Shown: piece by piece, positions 1 to 9,152 of the stretch
How positions within the stretch are numbered: position 1 is the first letter of the stretch
Layout: each line of letters starts with the position of its first letter
Source of the DNA: Embleya hyalina
Lineage (GTDB): Bacteria > Actinomycetota > Actinomycetes > Streptomycetales > Streptomycetaceae
DNA: 64,000 nt
NCBI RefSeq assembly: GCF_003967355.1
Contig: NZ_BIFH01000030.1
Location: forward strand, 172,465 to 236,464
Direction: 5' to 3'
Position numbers and translations under genes: made by a program
Notes under the pieces: model-generated
Told to the model about the DNA's origin: nothing
What the model saw: the letters and a program-made list of their open reading frames with translations, nothing else
The model's database searches: none

Positions 1-117
1 GTGGCCACGGTAAAACGCTCGGCGTCATTGCGGGGTGGAATCGTCCCGTCGGGGCCCGGTGATCCCGGTCCGCGCAATATCCTCGGGGGATCACATCGGA
101 CCTACGAACGAGCGGCG

Positions 118-615
118 ATGACACCGGAACAGGACCCGATCGACCCCACCGGCTCTGCGGACCCGCTCTACGACCGCCTGCAGCACGAGGTGGCCCTCTT
201 CGCGCGGCGCGCCGAACAGACCCGCCTCGGTGCCGTCGGCGAACTGCGCAACTCGATGGACCGCGCGGCCTACCTGCTGCTCGGCCGGTTGGAGCTGGGC
301 GGCCCGATGGGCGTCAAGGCCCTTGCGCAGGCCATGACGATCGACTCGTCCACGGTGACCCGCCAGGTCACCCCGCTGGTCGAACAGGGCCTGGTGGACC
401 GGGTTCCCAACCCGGACGACGGCCGCGCGGTCCTCCTCGAACTCTCCACCGAGGGCCGCGACCGCCTCCACCAGGTCCGAAACGCCCGACAACGCCTGAT
501 GGCCGAAATCTGCGAAGGCTGGAGCCTGGACGACCGCGAACGCTTCACCGCCCTCCTCACCAGATTCAACGCCAGCATGGAACGCCGCCAAAACCGCACC
601 GCGTCGGACTCCTGA
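118..615 (+). CDS. MarR-family transcriptional regulator
   Basis: A 165-residue winged-helix DNA-binding protein of the MarR type. The central helix-turn-helix reads AQAMTIDSSTVTRQVTPLVE and is followed by the wing segment LVDRVPNPDDGRAVLLELS, the normal MarR layout and size. The frame is open upstream to base 1, but the ATG at 118 gives the usual short N-terminus before the first helix, so I chose it. No divergent partner or operator is visible because the window starts just upstream. The next gene, a threonine ammonia-lyase, is 176 bases downstream on the same strand and functionally unrelated, so the target of this regulator is unknown. Confidence 0.85.
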   Translation: MTPEQDPIDPTGSADPLYDRLQHEVALFARRAEQTRLGAVGELRNSMDRAAYLLLGRLELGGPMGVKALAQAMTIDSSTVTRQVTPLVEQGLVDRVPNPDDGRAVLLELSTEGRDRLHQVRNARQRLMAEICEGWSLDDRERFTALLTRFNASMERRQNRTASDS

Positions 616-791
616 CCCGCGCTCCCCGCGCCCCGGCGCACCCGCCGTTCGTCGCGCGTCGTGGGCCGGCCGCCCGGCGCGGGGCCGCTCGTCGCTCGCG
701 CGCAACGGTGGGGAAGCGGGCGATCGGTGGGGCGCCCGGGCAACGTGACACCCGACGGATGCGCACGGGCGGTTGGTGCGACACTCGGCGT

Positions 792-2015
792 ATGAGCAGC
801 CCTGCCTCGGACGTGGTGAATCTCCACGACATCCGCCTCGCGCGGAAGATGTTGGAAAGTGTCGTCCGCGAGACGCCGATACGGCCCTGTCGGGCGCTGA
901 CCGACCGTGTCGGCACACCCGTTCACCTCAAGTGCGAGAACCTCCAGCGCACCGGGTCGTTCAAGATCCGCGGTGCCTACGTGCGGATCGCGGGACTGTC
1001 GGACGCCGAGCGGGCCCGGGGTGTGGTCGCCGCCAGCGCCGGCAACCACGCGCAGGGCGTCGCGCTCGCGGCCCGCACCCTCGGCGTCGCGTCCACCGTG
1101 TTCATGCCGGCCGGCGCGCCGCTGCCCAAGGTCGCCGCGACCCGTTCCTACGGCGCCGAGGTGATCCTCGGCGGGGACAACGTCGAACACGCGCTCGCCG
1201 CCGCGCGCGCCCACGCGGACGAGACCGGCGCGGTGTTCATCCACCCCTTCGACCACCGCGACGTGGTGGCCGGCCAGGGCACCGTCGGCCTGGAGATCCT
1301 GGAGCAGTGCCCCGAGGTCAAGACCATCCTCGTGGGCACCGGCGGCGGTGGCCTGCTGGCCGGAATCTCCGTGGCCGTCAAGGCACTTCGCCCCGACGTC
1401 AAGGTGATCGGCGTACAGGCCGCGTCCGCCGCCGCCTACCCGCCCTCGCTCGCCGCCGGTGCCCCGGTGTCGCTGCCCTCGTTCGGCACCATGGCCGACG
1501 GGATCGCGGTCGGCCGCCCCGGCGAGGTGCCCTTCGGGCTGATCCGCGAGCACACCGACGCGATCCGGACCGTCGGCGAGGAGTCCCTGTCCCAGGCGCT
1601 GCTGCTGTGCATGGAGCGGGCCAAGCTGGTGGTCGAACCGGCCGGCGCCGCGTCGGTGGCGGCACTGCTCGAGGTCGGCGAGCCGATCGAGGGCCCGGTG
1701 GTCGCGGTGTTGTCCGGCGGCAATGTGGACCCGCTGCTGATGTTGCGGGTATTGCGGCACGGCCTGGCCTCGGCCGGCCGCTACCTCTCGCTGCGCGTGC
1801 GGATCCCCGACAGCCCGGGCGCGCTGGCCACCCTGCTCGGCCGGTTGGCGGAGACCGACGCCAACATCGCGGCGGTGTCGCACGTACGCACCGACGCCAC
1901 GCTGCGCGTCGGCGAGGCGGACGTGGACCTGCAACTGGAGACCAAGGGCCGCAGCCACTGCGCGGCCGTGGTGGAGGCGCTGTACGGCGCGGGGTACACG
2001 GTCAGCAAGAGCTGA
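792..2015 (+). CDS. ilvA: Threonine ammonia-lyase with C-terminal ACT domain
   Basis: A 407-residue PLP enzyme that deaminates threonine to 2-oxobutyrate, the entry step to isoleucine, or acts catabolically. The fold-type II lysine motif GSFKIRGAY is near residue 58, the glycine-rich phosphate loop GTGGGGLLAG is central, and SGGNVDP lies before the C-terminal domain. The last ~85 residues (LRVRIPDSPGALATLL) form an ACT-type ligand-binding domain, so allosteric control is likely. The short form with one ACT domain is what actinomycetes often annotate as IlvA/TdcB; motifs do not separate the biosynthetic and catabolic roles. ATG at 792 was chosen because it starts just before the conserved N-terminal helix. 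It appears to be transcribed alone. Confidence 0.9.
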   Translation: MSSPASDVVNLHDIRLARKMLESVVRETPIRPCRALTDRVGTPVHLKCENLQRTGSFKIRGAYVRIAGLSDAERARGVVAASAGNHAQGVALAARTLGVASTVFMPAGAPLPKVAATRSYGAEVILGGDNVEHALAAARAHADETGAVFIHPFDHRDVVAGQGTVGLEILEQCPEVKTILVGTGGGGLLAGISVAVKALRPDVKVIGVQAASAAAYPPSLAAGAPVSLPSFGTMADGIAVGRPGEVPFGLIREHTDAIRTVGEESLSQALLLCMERAKLVVEPAGAASVAALLEVGEPIEGPVVAVLSGGNVDPLLMLRVLRHGLASAGRYLSLRVRIPDSPGALATLLGRLAETDANIAAVSHVRTDATLRVGEADVDLQLETKGRSHCAAVVEALYGAGYTVSKS

Positions 2016-2422
2016 CCACGAGGCACGGGATCGGCGGGAGCCGACCGCACGACGCGGGAGACCGGCGGGCGCCGACCGCGAGCCACGCGTCCGCCGGAGC
2101 CGGGCCGCCGGGTCCGAACGAGCGTGCCCGTGCGCCCTCCCGGCGTGCGGGTACGGCGATTGTCGGTGCGGTGTGCTTGGCTCGACGCACGAGCCATGCC
2201 CGTCCACGGGGGATGCGGCCGTGCGGGACCCGGACCGGGTCGGCGCCGTCGAAGCGACCGACCGATGACGCGAGTGCCGTCGGTCGGTCACGCAGAGTCG
2301 CTTCTCCGGTGAAATGCGGTCGCACACTCGCTGTGTTTGGGCGCATGGTGGAGATCTCAATCGATCCATCCGACCGCGGCCCCACCCCCCTGCCCCACCC
2401 GCACGAGGAGTGATCCACCGAC
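2016..2422. other. Intergenic stretch between threonine ammonia-lyase and the ABC exporter
   Basis: No credible gene. It holds a 17-base direct repeat (2032-2048 and 2063-2079, one mismatch, period 31) and a perfect 10-bp inverted repeat (2256-2289). The last 100 bases are less GC-rich than the surroundings and probably contain the exporter promoter. Confidence 0.5.
2256..2289. promoter_or_regulatory. Inverted repeat, operator or weak terminator
   Basis: GACCGACCGA at 2256-2265 and its exact complement TCGGTCGGTC at 2280-2289 are separated by 14 bases. There is no U-run after it, and it sits 134 bases before the ABC ATPase start, so it could be an operator for the exporter or the terminator of the threonine ammonia-lyase gene. 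Confidence 0.4.
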
Positions 2423-3454
2423 ATGCAGGAAGCGATCGTCGCCGAAGGTCTGGTCAAGACCTTCGGCTCGGTCCGAGCGCTCGACGGCGTGGACGTGAGT
2501 GTGCCCACAGGCACCGTCCTCGGTCTGCTCGGCCCGAACGGCGCAGGCAAGACGACATGCGTACGCGTACTGACCACACTGCTCAAACCCGACTCGGGGC
2601 GAGCCGTGGTGGCCGGTCACGACGTGCTCAAGAACCCCAACGAGGTCCGCCGCTCGATCGGTCTGTCCGGGCAGTTCGCCGCCGTGGACGAATATCTGAC
2701 CGGCCGGGAGAACCTGCGGATGGTCGGCGAGCTGTACCAGCTCAGCGGGCGCGACGCCAAACGTCGTGCCGACGAACTGCTGGCCCAGTTCGACCTGGCC
2801 GACGCGGGCGATCGGCCCGCCAAGACCTACTCCGGCGGGATGCGCCGCCGGCTCGACCTGGCGGCGGCCCTGGTGGTCAGCCCGCCGGTGATGTTCATGG
2901 ACGAGCCGACCACCGGCCTGGACCCGCGCAACCGCATGGCGCTGTGGCGGGTGATCGAGGAACTGGTCTCCGACGGCACCACGTTGCTGCTGACCACGCA
3001 GTATCTGGAGGAGGCCGACCACCTCGCGCACGACATCGCCGTGGTCGACCACGGCAAGGTGATCGCGCGCGGCACCGCCGACGAACTCAAGGCCAAGGTC
3101 GGCGGCGAGCGGGTCGAGGTGGTCGTGCACGACCAGGAACGACTCACCGAGGCCACCGAGATGCTGGCCGGGTTCGGCAAGGGCGAGTTGGGCGTGGTCA
3201 AGCTCCAGCGCCGGATCACCGTCCCCGTCATAGGCGGCGCCAAGCTGCTCGCCGAGGTCATCCGGGAACTGGACGCCCGCGGCATCGAGATCGACGACAT
3301 CGGGTTGCGTCGACCCACCCTCGACGACGTGTTCATCACCCTCACCGGGCATGCGGCGGAGACCGAGGACGGCAACGCCGGCGGCGAAGGCGACGACGAA
3401 GAGCAGAGCGAGGCCGCTCCGCAGCGCGGTCGCGGCAAGGCGGTGAAGCACTGA
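2423..3454 (+). CDS. ABC exporter ATP-binding protein, daunorubicin-resistance (DrrA) type
   Basis: A 343-residue ATPase subunit. The Walker A motif GPNGAGKTT (about residues 37-45), the ABC signature YSGGMRRRLD (starting near 134) and Walker B VMFMDEPTTGLDP are all present. A C-terminal extension ending in the DDVFITLTG segment is typical of DrrA-family drug exporters. The last ~25 residues are acidic then basic and low in complexity. The permease follows 82 bases downstream on the same strand, so the pair forms a two-component exporter like DrrAB. The substrate cannot be told from sequence. No resistance or biosynthetic genes adjoin it, so a housekeeping or lipid/drug export role is equally possible. 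Confidence 0.92.
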   Translation: MQEAIVAEGLVKTFGSVRALDGVDVSVPTGTVLGLLGPNGAGKTTCVRVLTTLLKPDSGRAVVAGHDVLKNPNEVRRSIGLSGQFAAVDEYLTGRENLRMVGELYQLSGRDAKRRADELLAQFDLADAGDRPAKTYSGGMRRRLDLAAALVVSPPVMFMDEPTTGLDPRNRMALWRVIEELVSDGTTLLLTTQYLEEADHLAHDIAVVDHGKVIARGTADELKAKVGGERVEVVVHDQERLTEATEMLAGFGKGELGVVKLQRRITVPVIGGAKLLAEVIRELDARGIEIDDIGLRRPTLDDVFITLTGHAAETEDGNAGGEGDDEEQSEAAPQRGRGKAVKH

Positions 3455-3536
3455 TGGCCGTGCCGACCCGAGTGTCCGTACCGACGACCGTGCCGTGCAC
3501 GGCGTCCGCGGCGACGTCCGCAAAGGAGTGCGTCGT

Positions 3537-4343
3537 ATGAGCATGGTGGCCGACTCCTGGGTCATCGCGCGCAGGAATCTGATCCGGATGACCCGGATTC
3601 CCGAGATGGTCCTGTTCGGGATCATTCAACCGGTGATGTTCGTGGTGTTGTTCACGTACGTCTTCGGCGGTTCGATGAAGATCGGCGATACCACCGACCC
3701 GGACGTCTACAAGGACTTCCTGATGCCGGGCATCTTCGCGCAGACCGTCACCTTCGCCACGGCGGGATCGGCGGCCGGCATCGCGGACGACGCGCAGAAG
3801 GGGCTGATGGACCGGTTCCGGTCGTTGCCGATGGCGCGTGGTGCCGTACTGACCGGCCGTACCGTCGCCGACCTCGTGCAGACGGCCCTCACCCTGATCA
3901 TCCTCGCGGCCGTCGCGCTGATGGTGGGCTGGCGGACCGGCACGGCCGAGTCGACCAACGCCGCGCGCATCCTGGCCGGTTTCGGCCTGCTCCTCCTCCT
4001 GGGCTACGCGTTCACCTGGATCGGCGCGCTGATCGGCCTGTCGGTGCGCACCCCGGAGGCGGCGACCTCGGGCGGGATCATCTGGCTGTTCCCGGTCACG
4101 TTCATCTCGAACGCCTTCGTGGACTCGTCGCAGATGACGCCCTGGGTGCGACACATCGCCGACTGGAACCCGTTCAGCGCCACGGTGCAGGCCGCACGGG
4201 TGTTGTTCGGCTCGCCGGGCGTCGTGCAGTCCGACGCCTGGCCGATGCAGCACCCGGTGTGGGCCTCGCTGCTGTGGTCGGTGCTGATCGTCGCGCTGTT
4301 CCGCACGCTGGCGGTGCGCAAGTACCGGTCCGCGGTCTCCTGA
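3537..4343 (+). CDS. ABC exporter permease, DrrB/ABC-2 type
   Basis: A 268-residue integral membrane protein with about six hydrophobic segments (for example residues 27-47, 105-125, 140-165 and the C-terminal helix), the ABC-2 permease pattern. It begins with an N-terminal amphipathic stretch MSMVADSWVIARRNLIRM. ATG at 3537 has a good AAGGAG ribosome site about ten bases upstream; an in-frame ATG at 3495 has none. It partners the ATPase encoded just upstream. A strong hairpin follows the stop and separates it from convergent greA. Confidence 0.9.
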   Translation: MSMVADSWVIARRNLIRMTRIPEMVLFGIIQPVMFVVLFTYVFGGSMKIGDTTDPDVYKDFLMPGIFAQTVTFATAGSAAGIADDAQKGLMDRFRSLPMARGAVLTGRTVADLVQTALTLIILAAVALMVGWRTGTAESTNAARILAGFGLLLLLGYAFTWIGALIGLSVRTPEAATSGGIIWLFPVTFISNAFVDSSQMTPWVRHIADWNPFSATVQAARVLFGSPGVVQSDAWPMQHPVWASLLWSVLIVALFRTLAVRKYRSAVS

Positions 4344-4383
4344 CCCGAGCGCCGAGCGCCGCACACCCTCGAAGAACACGGCC

Positions 4384-4412
4384 GGCCCGGTCCCCCACGC
4401 GGGGACCGGGCC
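4384..4412. terminator. Bidirectional terminator between exporter permease and greA
   Basis: A perfect 12-bp stem (4384-4395 with 4401-4412) and a 5-base loop lie between the two convergent genes. Confidence 0.8.
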
Positions 4413-4427
4413 GTGTCGCGTCGGTGC

Positions 4428-4925
4428 TCAGCCCCGGTAGGGCTTGGCGTCCACGACCTCGACACTGGTGGTCTTGCCGTTCGGCAACGCGAAGCTGGCC
4501 TGGTGGCCGATGGTCTTGCCGTTGATCGCCTTGCCCAGCGGGGACTGGGGCGAGTAGACCTCGATGTCGGTCACGGCGTCCTCGCGCGAGCCGAGCAGGA
4601 AGGTGGTGGGGTCGTCCTTGTCGCCGTCGAAGACGACGGTCACGACCATGCCGGGCTCGACGACGCCGTCGTCCGCGGGCGCCTCGCCGACCTTGGCGTT
4701 CTGGAGCAGGCCGATGAGCTGGCGAATGCGCAACTCCTGCTTGCCCTGCTCCTCCTTGGCCGCGTGGTAGCCCGCGTTCTCCTTGAGGTCGCCTTCCTGG
4801 CGGGCCTCTTCGATCTTCACGGCGATCTCGGCACGGCCGGGACCCGACAGGTCTTCCAGCTCGGCCTTCAGCCGGTCGTACGCCTCCTGGGTGAGCCAGG
4901 TGACGCTTTCGCTGGTCTGGGTCAC
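4428..4925 (-). CDS. greA: Transcription elongation factor GreA
   Basis: A 165-residue factor that enters the RNA polymerase secondary channel and stimulates cleavage of backtracked transcripts. It has the N-terminal coiled coil (LTQEAYDRLKAELEDLSGPG) with the acidic tip, the segment ARQEGDLKENAGYHAAKEEQ, and the C-terminal globular domain with SPLGKAINGKTIGH. Length is close to the family norm. The start is a GTG at 4925 preceded by GAGGAG. The upstream region carries an unusual repeat block. Expressed toward the convergent exporter operon and stopped by a shared hairpin. Confidence 0.95.
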   Translation of the reverse strand: MTQTSESVTWLTQEAYDRLKAELEDLSGPGRAEIAVKIEEARQEGDLKENAGYHAAKEEQGKQELRIRQLIGLLQNAKVGEAPADDGVVEPGMVVTVVFDGDKDDPTTFLLGSREDAVTDIEVYSPQSPLGKAINGKTIGHQASFALPNGKTTSVEVVDAKPYRG

Positions 4926-5254
4926 GGGGTGCTCCTCGTAGGTTTGCGACGGGGGTGCGTACACGGTGCGTACGGAATACACGGTGCGTACGAAAGAGGT
5001 ACACACGACCCCCGCGCCGCCCGGGCGGGCCCCGGCGGCGGAGGGGGTCACATATACCAGCGCCCCCTCACCGTCCGCGGTGTGAACACCTCGGGTCGTG
5101 AGGGGACGAAGCTTCGAGAGTAACAATCTCCCGCCGTCGGGGGCAGTCACACGAGTCCGGGTGACATGCGACACCGGCGGGTGCGGCGGGGGCGCCCGCG
5201 GGAGGCGGCGGGTGCGGCGCGGAGCTTCGGTCGGTGCGGCGCGGGCCGCGTCGG
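4926..5254. other. Intergenic region upstream of greA
   Basis: No gene seen. It contains the GTGCGTAC repeat cluster (4955-4992), a perfect 10-bp palindrome CGAAGCTTCG at 5107-5116, and a GC-rich stretch near the end of the DUF4307 gene. The greA promoter should lie here. Confidence 0.5.
4955..4992. repeat. Tandem promoter-proximal repeats upstream of greA
   Basis: TACACGGTGCGTACG occurs twice exactly (4960-4974 and 4978-4992, period 18), and the core GTGCGTAC a third time at 4955-4962. Each copy has CGTAC/GTACG inverted symmetry. The block lies 30-67 bases before the greA start, where a regulator would act. Confidence 0.6.
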
Positions 5255-5641
5255 TCAACCGACGGTGTGACAGTTCTCCAGTTCGGCGGTGTTCGGTTTG
5301 CCCGCCGTCTGGAGTGTCTCCGTGCGCTCGATGTGCTTCTCGCCCTTGGCGAACCGCAGTTCGCGGCGACCGACCTCGGCGCCGTCGCGATCGCGCGAGC
5401 GCAGTACGCAGACGGCTTCCTTGTCGGCGTCCTTGCGGATCTCGACCTGGGCCTCCACGGAGGAATCCGAGGTCACCCGGAAGCTCGGAATAGACCCGCG
5501 CACGCCGGGGTTCGCCACATCGAGGCCGATCCACACCGTCCCGGCCACGAGTACCACCATGAAGACCGCGAACGCGATCCGCAGTTTGCGATCGCTTCGG
5601 GTGGCGCCCTTGCCGTAACGGGTGACGGGCGTTGCGCTCAC
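5255..5641 (-). CDS. DUF4307 single-pass membrane protein
   Basis: A 128-residue protein with one transmembrane helix near residues 22-44 (IAFAVFMVVLVAGTVWIGLD) after a basic N-terminus, then an extracytoplasmic domain containing EAQVEIRKDADKEAVCVLRSRDRDGAEVG. This matches the actinobacterial DUF4307 family, which commonly sits beside greA and mca as here. Two cysteines (about residues 78 and 124) could form an external disulfide. Function is unknown. It is divergent from mca across 145 bases. Confidence 0.85.
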   Translation of the reverse strand: MSATPVTRYGKGATRSDRKLRIAFAVFMVVLVAGTVWIGLDVANPGVRGSIPSFRVTSDSSVEAQVEIRKDADKEAVCVLRSRDRDGAEVGRRELRFAKGEKHIERTETLQTAGKPNTAELENCHTVG

Positions 5642-5786
5642 CGGGTCTCCTGCGGGACGGGCCCGGGTTTGTGCCCGGGCGAGATCTATCGGCCACTATA
5701 TGTCGGGTGCAAGAGCGGCCCTCTACAGGTCCCGGCGGTTCACCCGGCGGCCGGGACACGGGGCACGGATGAGGAGCGACGTTCCG

Positions 5787-6665
5787 GTGAGTGACGATCG
5801 ACTGAGGCTGATGGCGGTGCACGCGCACCCCGACGACGAGTCGAGCAAGGGCGCGGCCACGATGGCCCGCTATGTCGCCGAGGGGGCCGAGGTCCTCGTC
5901 GCGACCTGTACCGGCGGCGAACGCGGCTCGGTACTGAACCCCGCTCTCCAGGGCGACCCGGAGATCGAGGCGAACATCCACGAGGTGCGCCGCAAGGAGA
6001 TGGACGCGGCCCGCGAGATCCTGGGCGTGGAGCAGGCCTGGCTGGGCTGGGAGGACTCGGGACTGCCCGAGGGCGACCCGCTGCCGCCGCTCCCGGAGGG
6101 CTGCTTCGCCCTCCTCGACGTGGACAAGGCGGCCGAGCCGCTGGTCCGGCTGATCCGCGAGTTCCGTCCGCACGTGATCACCACGTACGACGAGAACGGC
6201 GGCTACCCGCACCCGGACCACATCCAGACGCACAAGATCACCATGGTGGCGTTCGACGCCGCGGGCGACCCGGACGCCTACCCGGGCGCCGGCGAGCCGT
6301 GGCAGCCGCTGAAGCTGTACTACAACCAGGGCATCTCCCGGGCGCGGATCGAGGCGCTGCACGAGGGCATGCAAAAGCGCGGCCTGGAGTCCCCCTACGG
6401 CGAATGGCTGGAGCGCTGGGGCGACCGGGACGAGCGCGACATCACCACCCGTGTGCCGTGCGCCGACTGGTTCGAGACCCGGGACCGGGCGCTGACCGCG
6501 CACGCCACCCAGGTGGACCCGGACGGCTTCTGGTTCCGGGTGCCGATCTCGGTGCAGCGCGAGGTGTGGCCGACGGAGGACTACGAGCTGGTGCGGTCGC
6601 TGGTGGACACCGACCTGCCCGAGGACGACCTGTTCGCGGGTGTCCGGGTGGGCGTGCGCCGGTAG
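5787..6665 (+). CDS. mca: Mycothiol S-conjugate amidase
   Basis: A 292-residue zinc hydrolase of the LmbE/PIG-L family that cleaves mycothiol S-conjugates to a mercapturate and GlcN-inositol during detoxification. The zinc motif AHPDDES occurs at residues 13-19 and the third ligand in the segment YPHPDHIQTH near residue 140. The sequence LMAVHAHPDDESSKGAATMA is characteristic of Mca rather than the related deacetylase MshB, although the two are close. The GTG at 5787 was chosen over ATG at 5769 because GAGGAG at 5771-5776 is correctly spaced only for the GTG. A strong hairpin follows the gene. Confidence 0.92.
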   Translation: MSDDRLRLMAVHAHPDDESSKGAATMARYVAEGAEVLVATCTGGERGSVLNPALQGDPEIEANIHEVRRKEMDAAREILGVEQAWLGWEDSGLPEGDPLPPLPEGCFALLDVDKAAEPLVRLIREFRPHVITTYDENGGYPHPDHIQTHKITMVAFDAAGDPDAYPGAGEPWQPLKLYYNQGISRARIEALHEGMQKRGLESPYGEWLERWGDRDERDITTRVPCADWFETRDRALTAHATQVDPDGFWFRVPISVQREVWPTEDYELVRSLVDTDLPEDDLFAGVRVGVRR

Positions 6666-6686
6666 GCGGCGGCGATCGATACGCGC

Positions 6687-6716
6687 GAGGGCCCGGGAGC
6701 GACTTTCCGGGCCCTC
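6687..6716 (+). terminator. Terminator after mca
   Basis: A 10-bp perfect stem, GAGGGCCCGG (6687-6696) with its complement (6707-6716), and a 10-base loop. Confidence 0.8.
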
Positions 6717-6786
6717 GGTGCATACGTTCCGGCGATCGGATGTCACTCTTGACACCGAGGGGTTCCGATCCAGGAGGTAGTTCGTC

Positions 6787-7008
6787 ATGTCGCTCGCGGT
6801 CCAGCTCGCGGTCGAGGAAAGCAAGGTCACGCCCGGCCTGCTCGGATTCGTGGTGGTCGCGTTCCTGGCGGTCGCCACCTGGCTGCTGCTGAAGTCGATG
6901 AACACGCGGCTCAAGCGCGTCGACTTCGACGAAAGCCCCAACCCGACCGACCCGGCGCGGACCGGCGCGGCGCAGAAGAAGGAAGACAACGGCGCGCCCG
7001 TCGCCTGA
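6787..7008 (+). CDS. Small single-pass membrane protein
   Basis: A 73-residue protein with one strong transmembrane helix (about residues 17-36, [20 protein letters not shown]) and a charged, polar C-terminal tail. The ribosome site AGGAGG lies eight to ten bases upstream of the ATG. Small proteins of this kind follow mca in many actinomycetes, but I know no function. It stands between mca and the thioredoxin-domain gene, both on the same strand, 37 bases before the latter. Confidence 0.75.
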   Translation: MSLAVQLAVEESKVTPGLLGFVVVAFLAVATWLLLKSMNTRLKRVDFDESPNPTDPARTGAAQKKEDNGAPVA

Positions 7009-7045
7009 GCGGTCCCGCGCACGGCGGCCCTGCGAGGATGACGTC

Positions 7046-9109
7046 ATGCCGAATCGTCTCGCCGGGTCCACGTCGCCCTACCTGCTGCAGCACGCCGACA
7101 ATCCCGTCGAGTGGTGGCCGTGGGGGGAGGAGGCGTTCGCGGAGGCGCGTCGTCGGGATGTGCCGATCCTGCTCAGCGTCGGGTACAGCGCCTGCCACTG
7201 GTGTCACGTGATGGCCCACGAGTCCTTCGAGGACGAGGCCACCGCCGCGATCGTCAACGCCGGCTTCGTGGCGGTCAAGGTCGACCGCGAGGAACGCCCC
7301 GACGTGGACGCGGTCTACATGGAGGCCACGGTCGCGCTGAACGGCGGCCAGGGCGGCTGGCCGATGACCGTGTTCGCCACCCCCGACGGCGAGCCGTTCC
7401 ACTGCGGTACCTACTACCCGAACGAGGCCCGCCAGGGCATGCCCTCGTTCCGCCAACTGCTGCACGCGGTCAAGGCCGCCTGGAACGACCGCAACGACGA
7501 GGTGCGTCGCACCGGCACCCAGATCGCCGCCTCCCTGGCCGCCCCGCGCGAGTTGTACACCGACGGCGCGGCGCCGACCGCCGAGGAACTGGACGCGGCG
7601 CTGAGCCTGCTCGCGCGCGAATACGACACCGCGCACGGCGGGTTCGGCCACGCGCCCAAGTTCCCGCCGTCGATGGTGCTCGAGTTCCTGCTGCGCCACC
7701 ACGCCAGGACCGAGTCCGAGGCGGCCCTGGGCATCGTCCAGGAGACCTGCGAGGCGATGGCCCGCGGCGGCCTCTACGACCAGCTCGGCGGCGGCTTCGC
7801 GCGCTACTCGGTGGACGAGGCGTGGGTGGTGCCGCACTTCGAGAAGATGCTCTACGACAACGCCCAGCTGATCCGGGTCTACACCCACCTGTGGCGGGCC
7901 ACGGGCAGCGAGTTCGCCCGCCGGATCGCGCTGCAGACCGCCGACTTCGTGGTGCGCGAACTGCGGACCCCCGAGGGCGCGTTCGCCTCCGCGTTGGACG
8001 CGGACAGCGTGGACGCCGAGGGCCACTCCGTGGAGGGCGCGTTCTACGTGTGGACCCCGGCCGAACTGGTCGAGGTGCTGGGCGCCGAGGACGGCGCGTG
8101 GGCGGCCGACGTGTTCGCGGTGACCGAGGAGGGCACCTTCGAGCACGGGCGGTCGGTGCTGCGACTGGTCGACGACCCCGAGGACTTCGAGCGACTGACC
8201 GATGTCCGGGCGAAGTTGCTGGCCGCGCGCGGGAAGCGGGAGCGGCCGGGGCGCGACGACAAGGTCGTGGCCGCGTGGAACGGGCTCACGATCGCCGCGT
8301 TGGCCGAGGCCGGCACCCTGTTCTCCCGCCCGGACCTGCTCGACGCCGCGCTCGCGGCGGCCGACCTGCTGGTCGCGGTGCACCTGGGCGGCGACGAGGA
8401 CGACGAGCTGGGCGACCGGCTGGTGCGCACCTCCCGCGACGGCCGGCCCGGGCCGAACGCCGGGGTCCTGGAGGACTACGCCGACGTGGCCGAGGGGTTC
8501 CTGGCGCTGTACGCGGTGACCACCGACGACGCGTGGCTGACCTTCGCCGGGGTGCTCGTGGACGTGATCCTCGGGCACTTCGTGGACGAGAGCGGCGCGC
8601 TGTACGACACCGCCGACGACGCGGAGGAGCTGTTCCGCCGCCCGCAGGACCCCACCGACGGGGTCACCCCCTCGGGCTGGACCGGCGCGGCCGGCGCCCT
8701 GCTCGGCTACGCGGCGTATCTGGGCTCGGCCGAACACCGCGAGGCCGCCGGACGCGCGCTCGGCGTGGTCCGGATGCTGGCGGCCCGGACGCCGCGCGGG
8801 ATCGGCTGGGGCCTGGCGGTCGCCGAGGCGTGGCTGGACGGCCCGCGCGAGATCGCCGTGGTCGGCCCGCGCGACGACGACGCGACCTGGGCGCTCTACC
8901 TGACCGCGCTGATGACCACCGCGCCCGGCGCCGTGGTCGCGATGGGCGACCCGGCCGAGGACCCGCCGGTGCCGCTGCTGCGCGACCGCACGCCGGTGGG
9001 CGGCAGGCCGGCGGCGTACGTGTGTCGGCACTTCACCTGCGACGCCCCGGTGACCGACCCGGAGCAGCTGGCCGACCAGGTCCTGGCCAAGGCGGTCGCC
9101 CGAGCCTGA
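7046..9109 (+). CDS. Thioredoxin-domain protein of the YyaL/SPATA20 family
   Basis: A 687-residue cytosolic protein. The N-terminal thioredoxin-like domain (about residues 1-165) carries a CHWC motif at residues 50-53 in the context [16 protein letters not shown]. The rest is an (alpha/alpha)6 barrel like that of N-acylglucosamine 2-epimerases and cellobiose epimerases, with segments such as [34 protein letters not shown]. The family is widespread and its exact reaction is unsettled; a thiol or mannosyl-sugar role has been proposed only from structure. Length matches the family. A short ORF with a membrane helix precedes it. Confidence 0.9.
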   Translation: MPNRLAGSTSPYLLQHADNPVEWWPWGEEAFAEARRRDVPILLSVGYSACHWCHVMAHESFEDEATAAIVNAGFVAVKVDREERPDVDAVYMEATVALNGGQGGWPMTVFATPDGEPFHCGTYYPNEARQGMPSFRQLLHAVKAAWNDRNDEVRRTGTQIAASLAAPRELYTDGAAPTAEELDAALSLLAREYDTAHGGFGHAPKFPPSMVLEFLLRHHARTESEAALGIVQETCEAMARGGLYDQLGGGFARYSVDEAWVVPHFEKMLYDNAQLIRVYTHLWRATGSEFARRIALQTADFVVRELRTPEGAFASALDADSVDAEGHSVEGAFYVWTPAELVEVLGAEDGAWAADVFAVTEEGTFEHGRSVLRLVDDPEDFERLTDVRAKLLAARGKRERPGRDDKVVAAWNGLTIAALAEAGTLFSRPDLLDAALAAADLLVAVHLGGDEDDELGDRLVRTSRDGRPGPNAGVLEDYADVAEGFLALYAVTTDDAWLTFAGVLVDVILGHFVDESGALYDTADDAEELFRRPQDPTDGVTPSGWTGAAGALLGYAAYLGSAEHREAAGRALGVVRMLAARTPRGIGWGLAVAEAWLDGPREIAVVGPRDDDATWALYLTALMTTAPGAVVAMGDPAEDPPVPLLRDRTPVGGRPAAYVCRHFTCDAPVTDPEQLADQVLAKAVARA

Positions 9110-9114
9110 ACCCG

Positions 9115-9145
9115 CCGGTCCCCGCCCGGCCCGGGCGGGGACCGG
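9115..9145. terminator. Bidirectional terminator
   Basis: A long near-perfect GC stem (CCGGTCCCCGCCCGG with its complement) lies between the convergent thioredoxin-domain and TetR genes. Confidence 0.75.
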
Positions 9146-9152
9146 GCCGGCA

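Noticed and set aside
2032..2079. 17-base direct repeat after the threonine ammonia-lyase gene
   Set aside because: GC-rich and next to the stop. Most likely compositional; no regulatory reading offered.
270..2369. Long minus-strand open frame opposite the threonine ammonia-lyase
   Set aside because: High-GC shadow frame with low-complexity Arg/Ala/Gly composition and no domain. The plus-strand gene has clear motifs.
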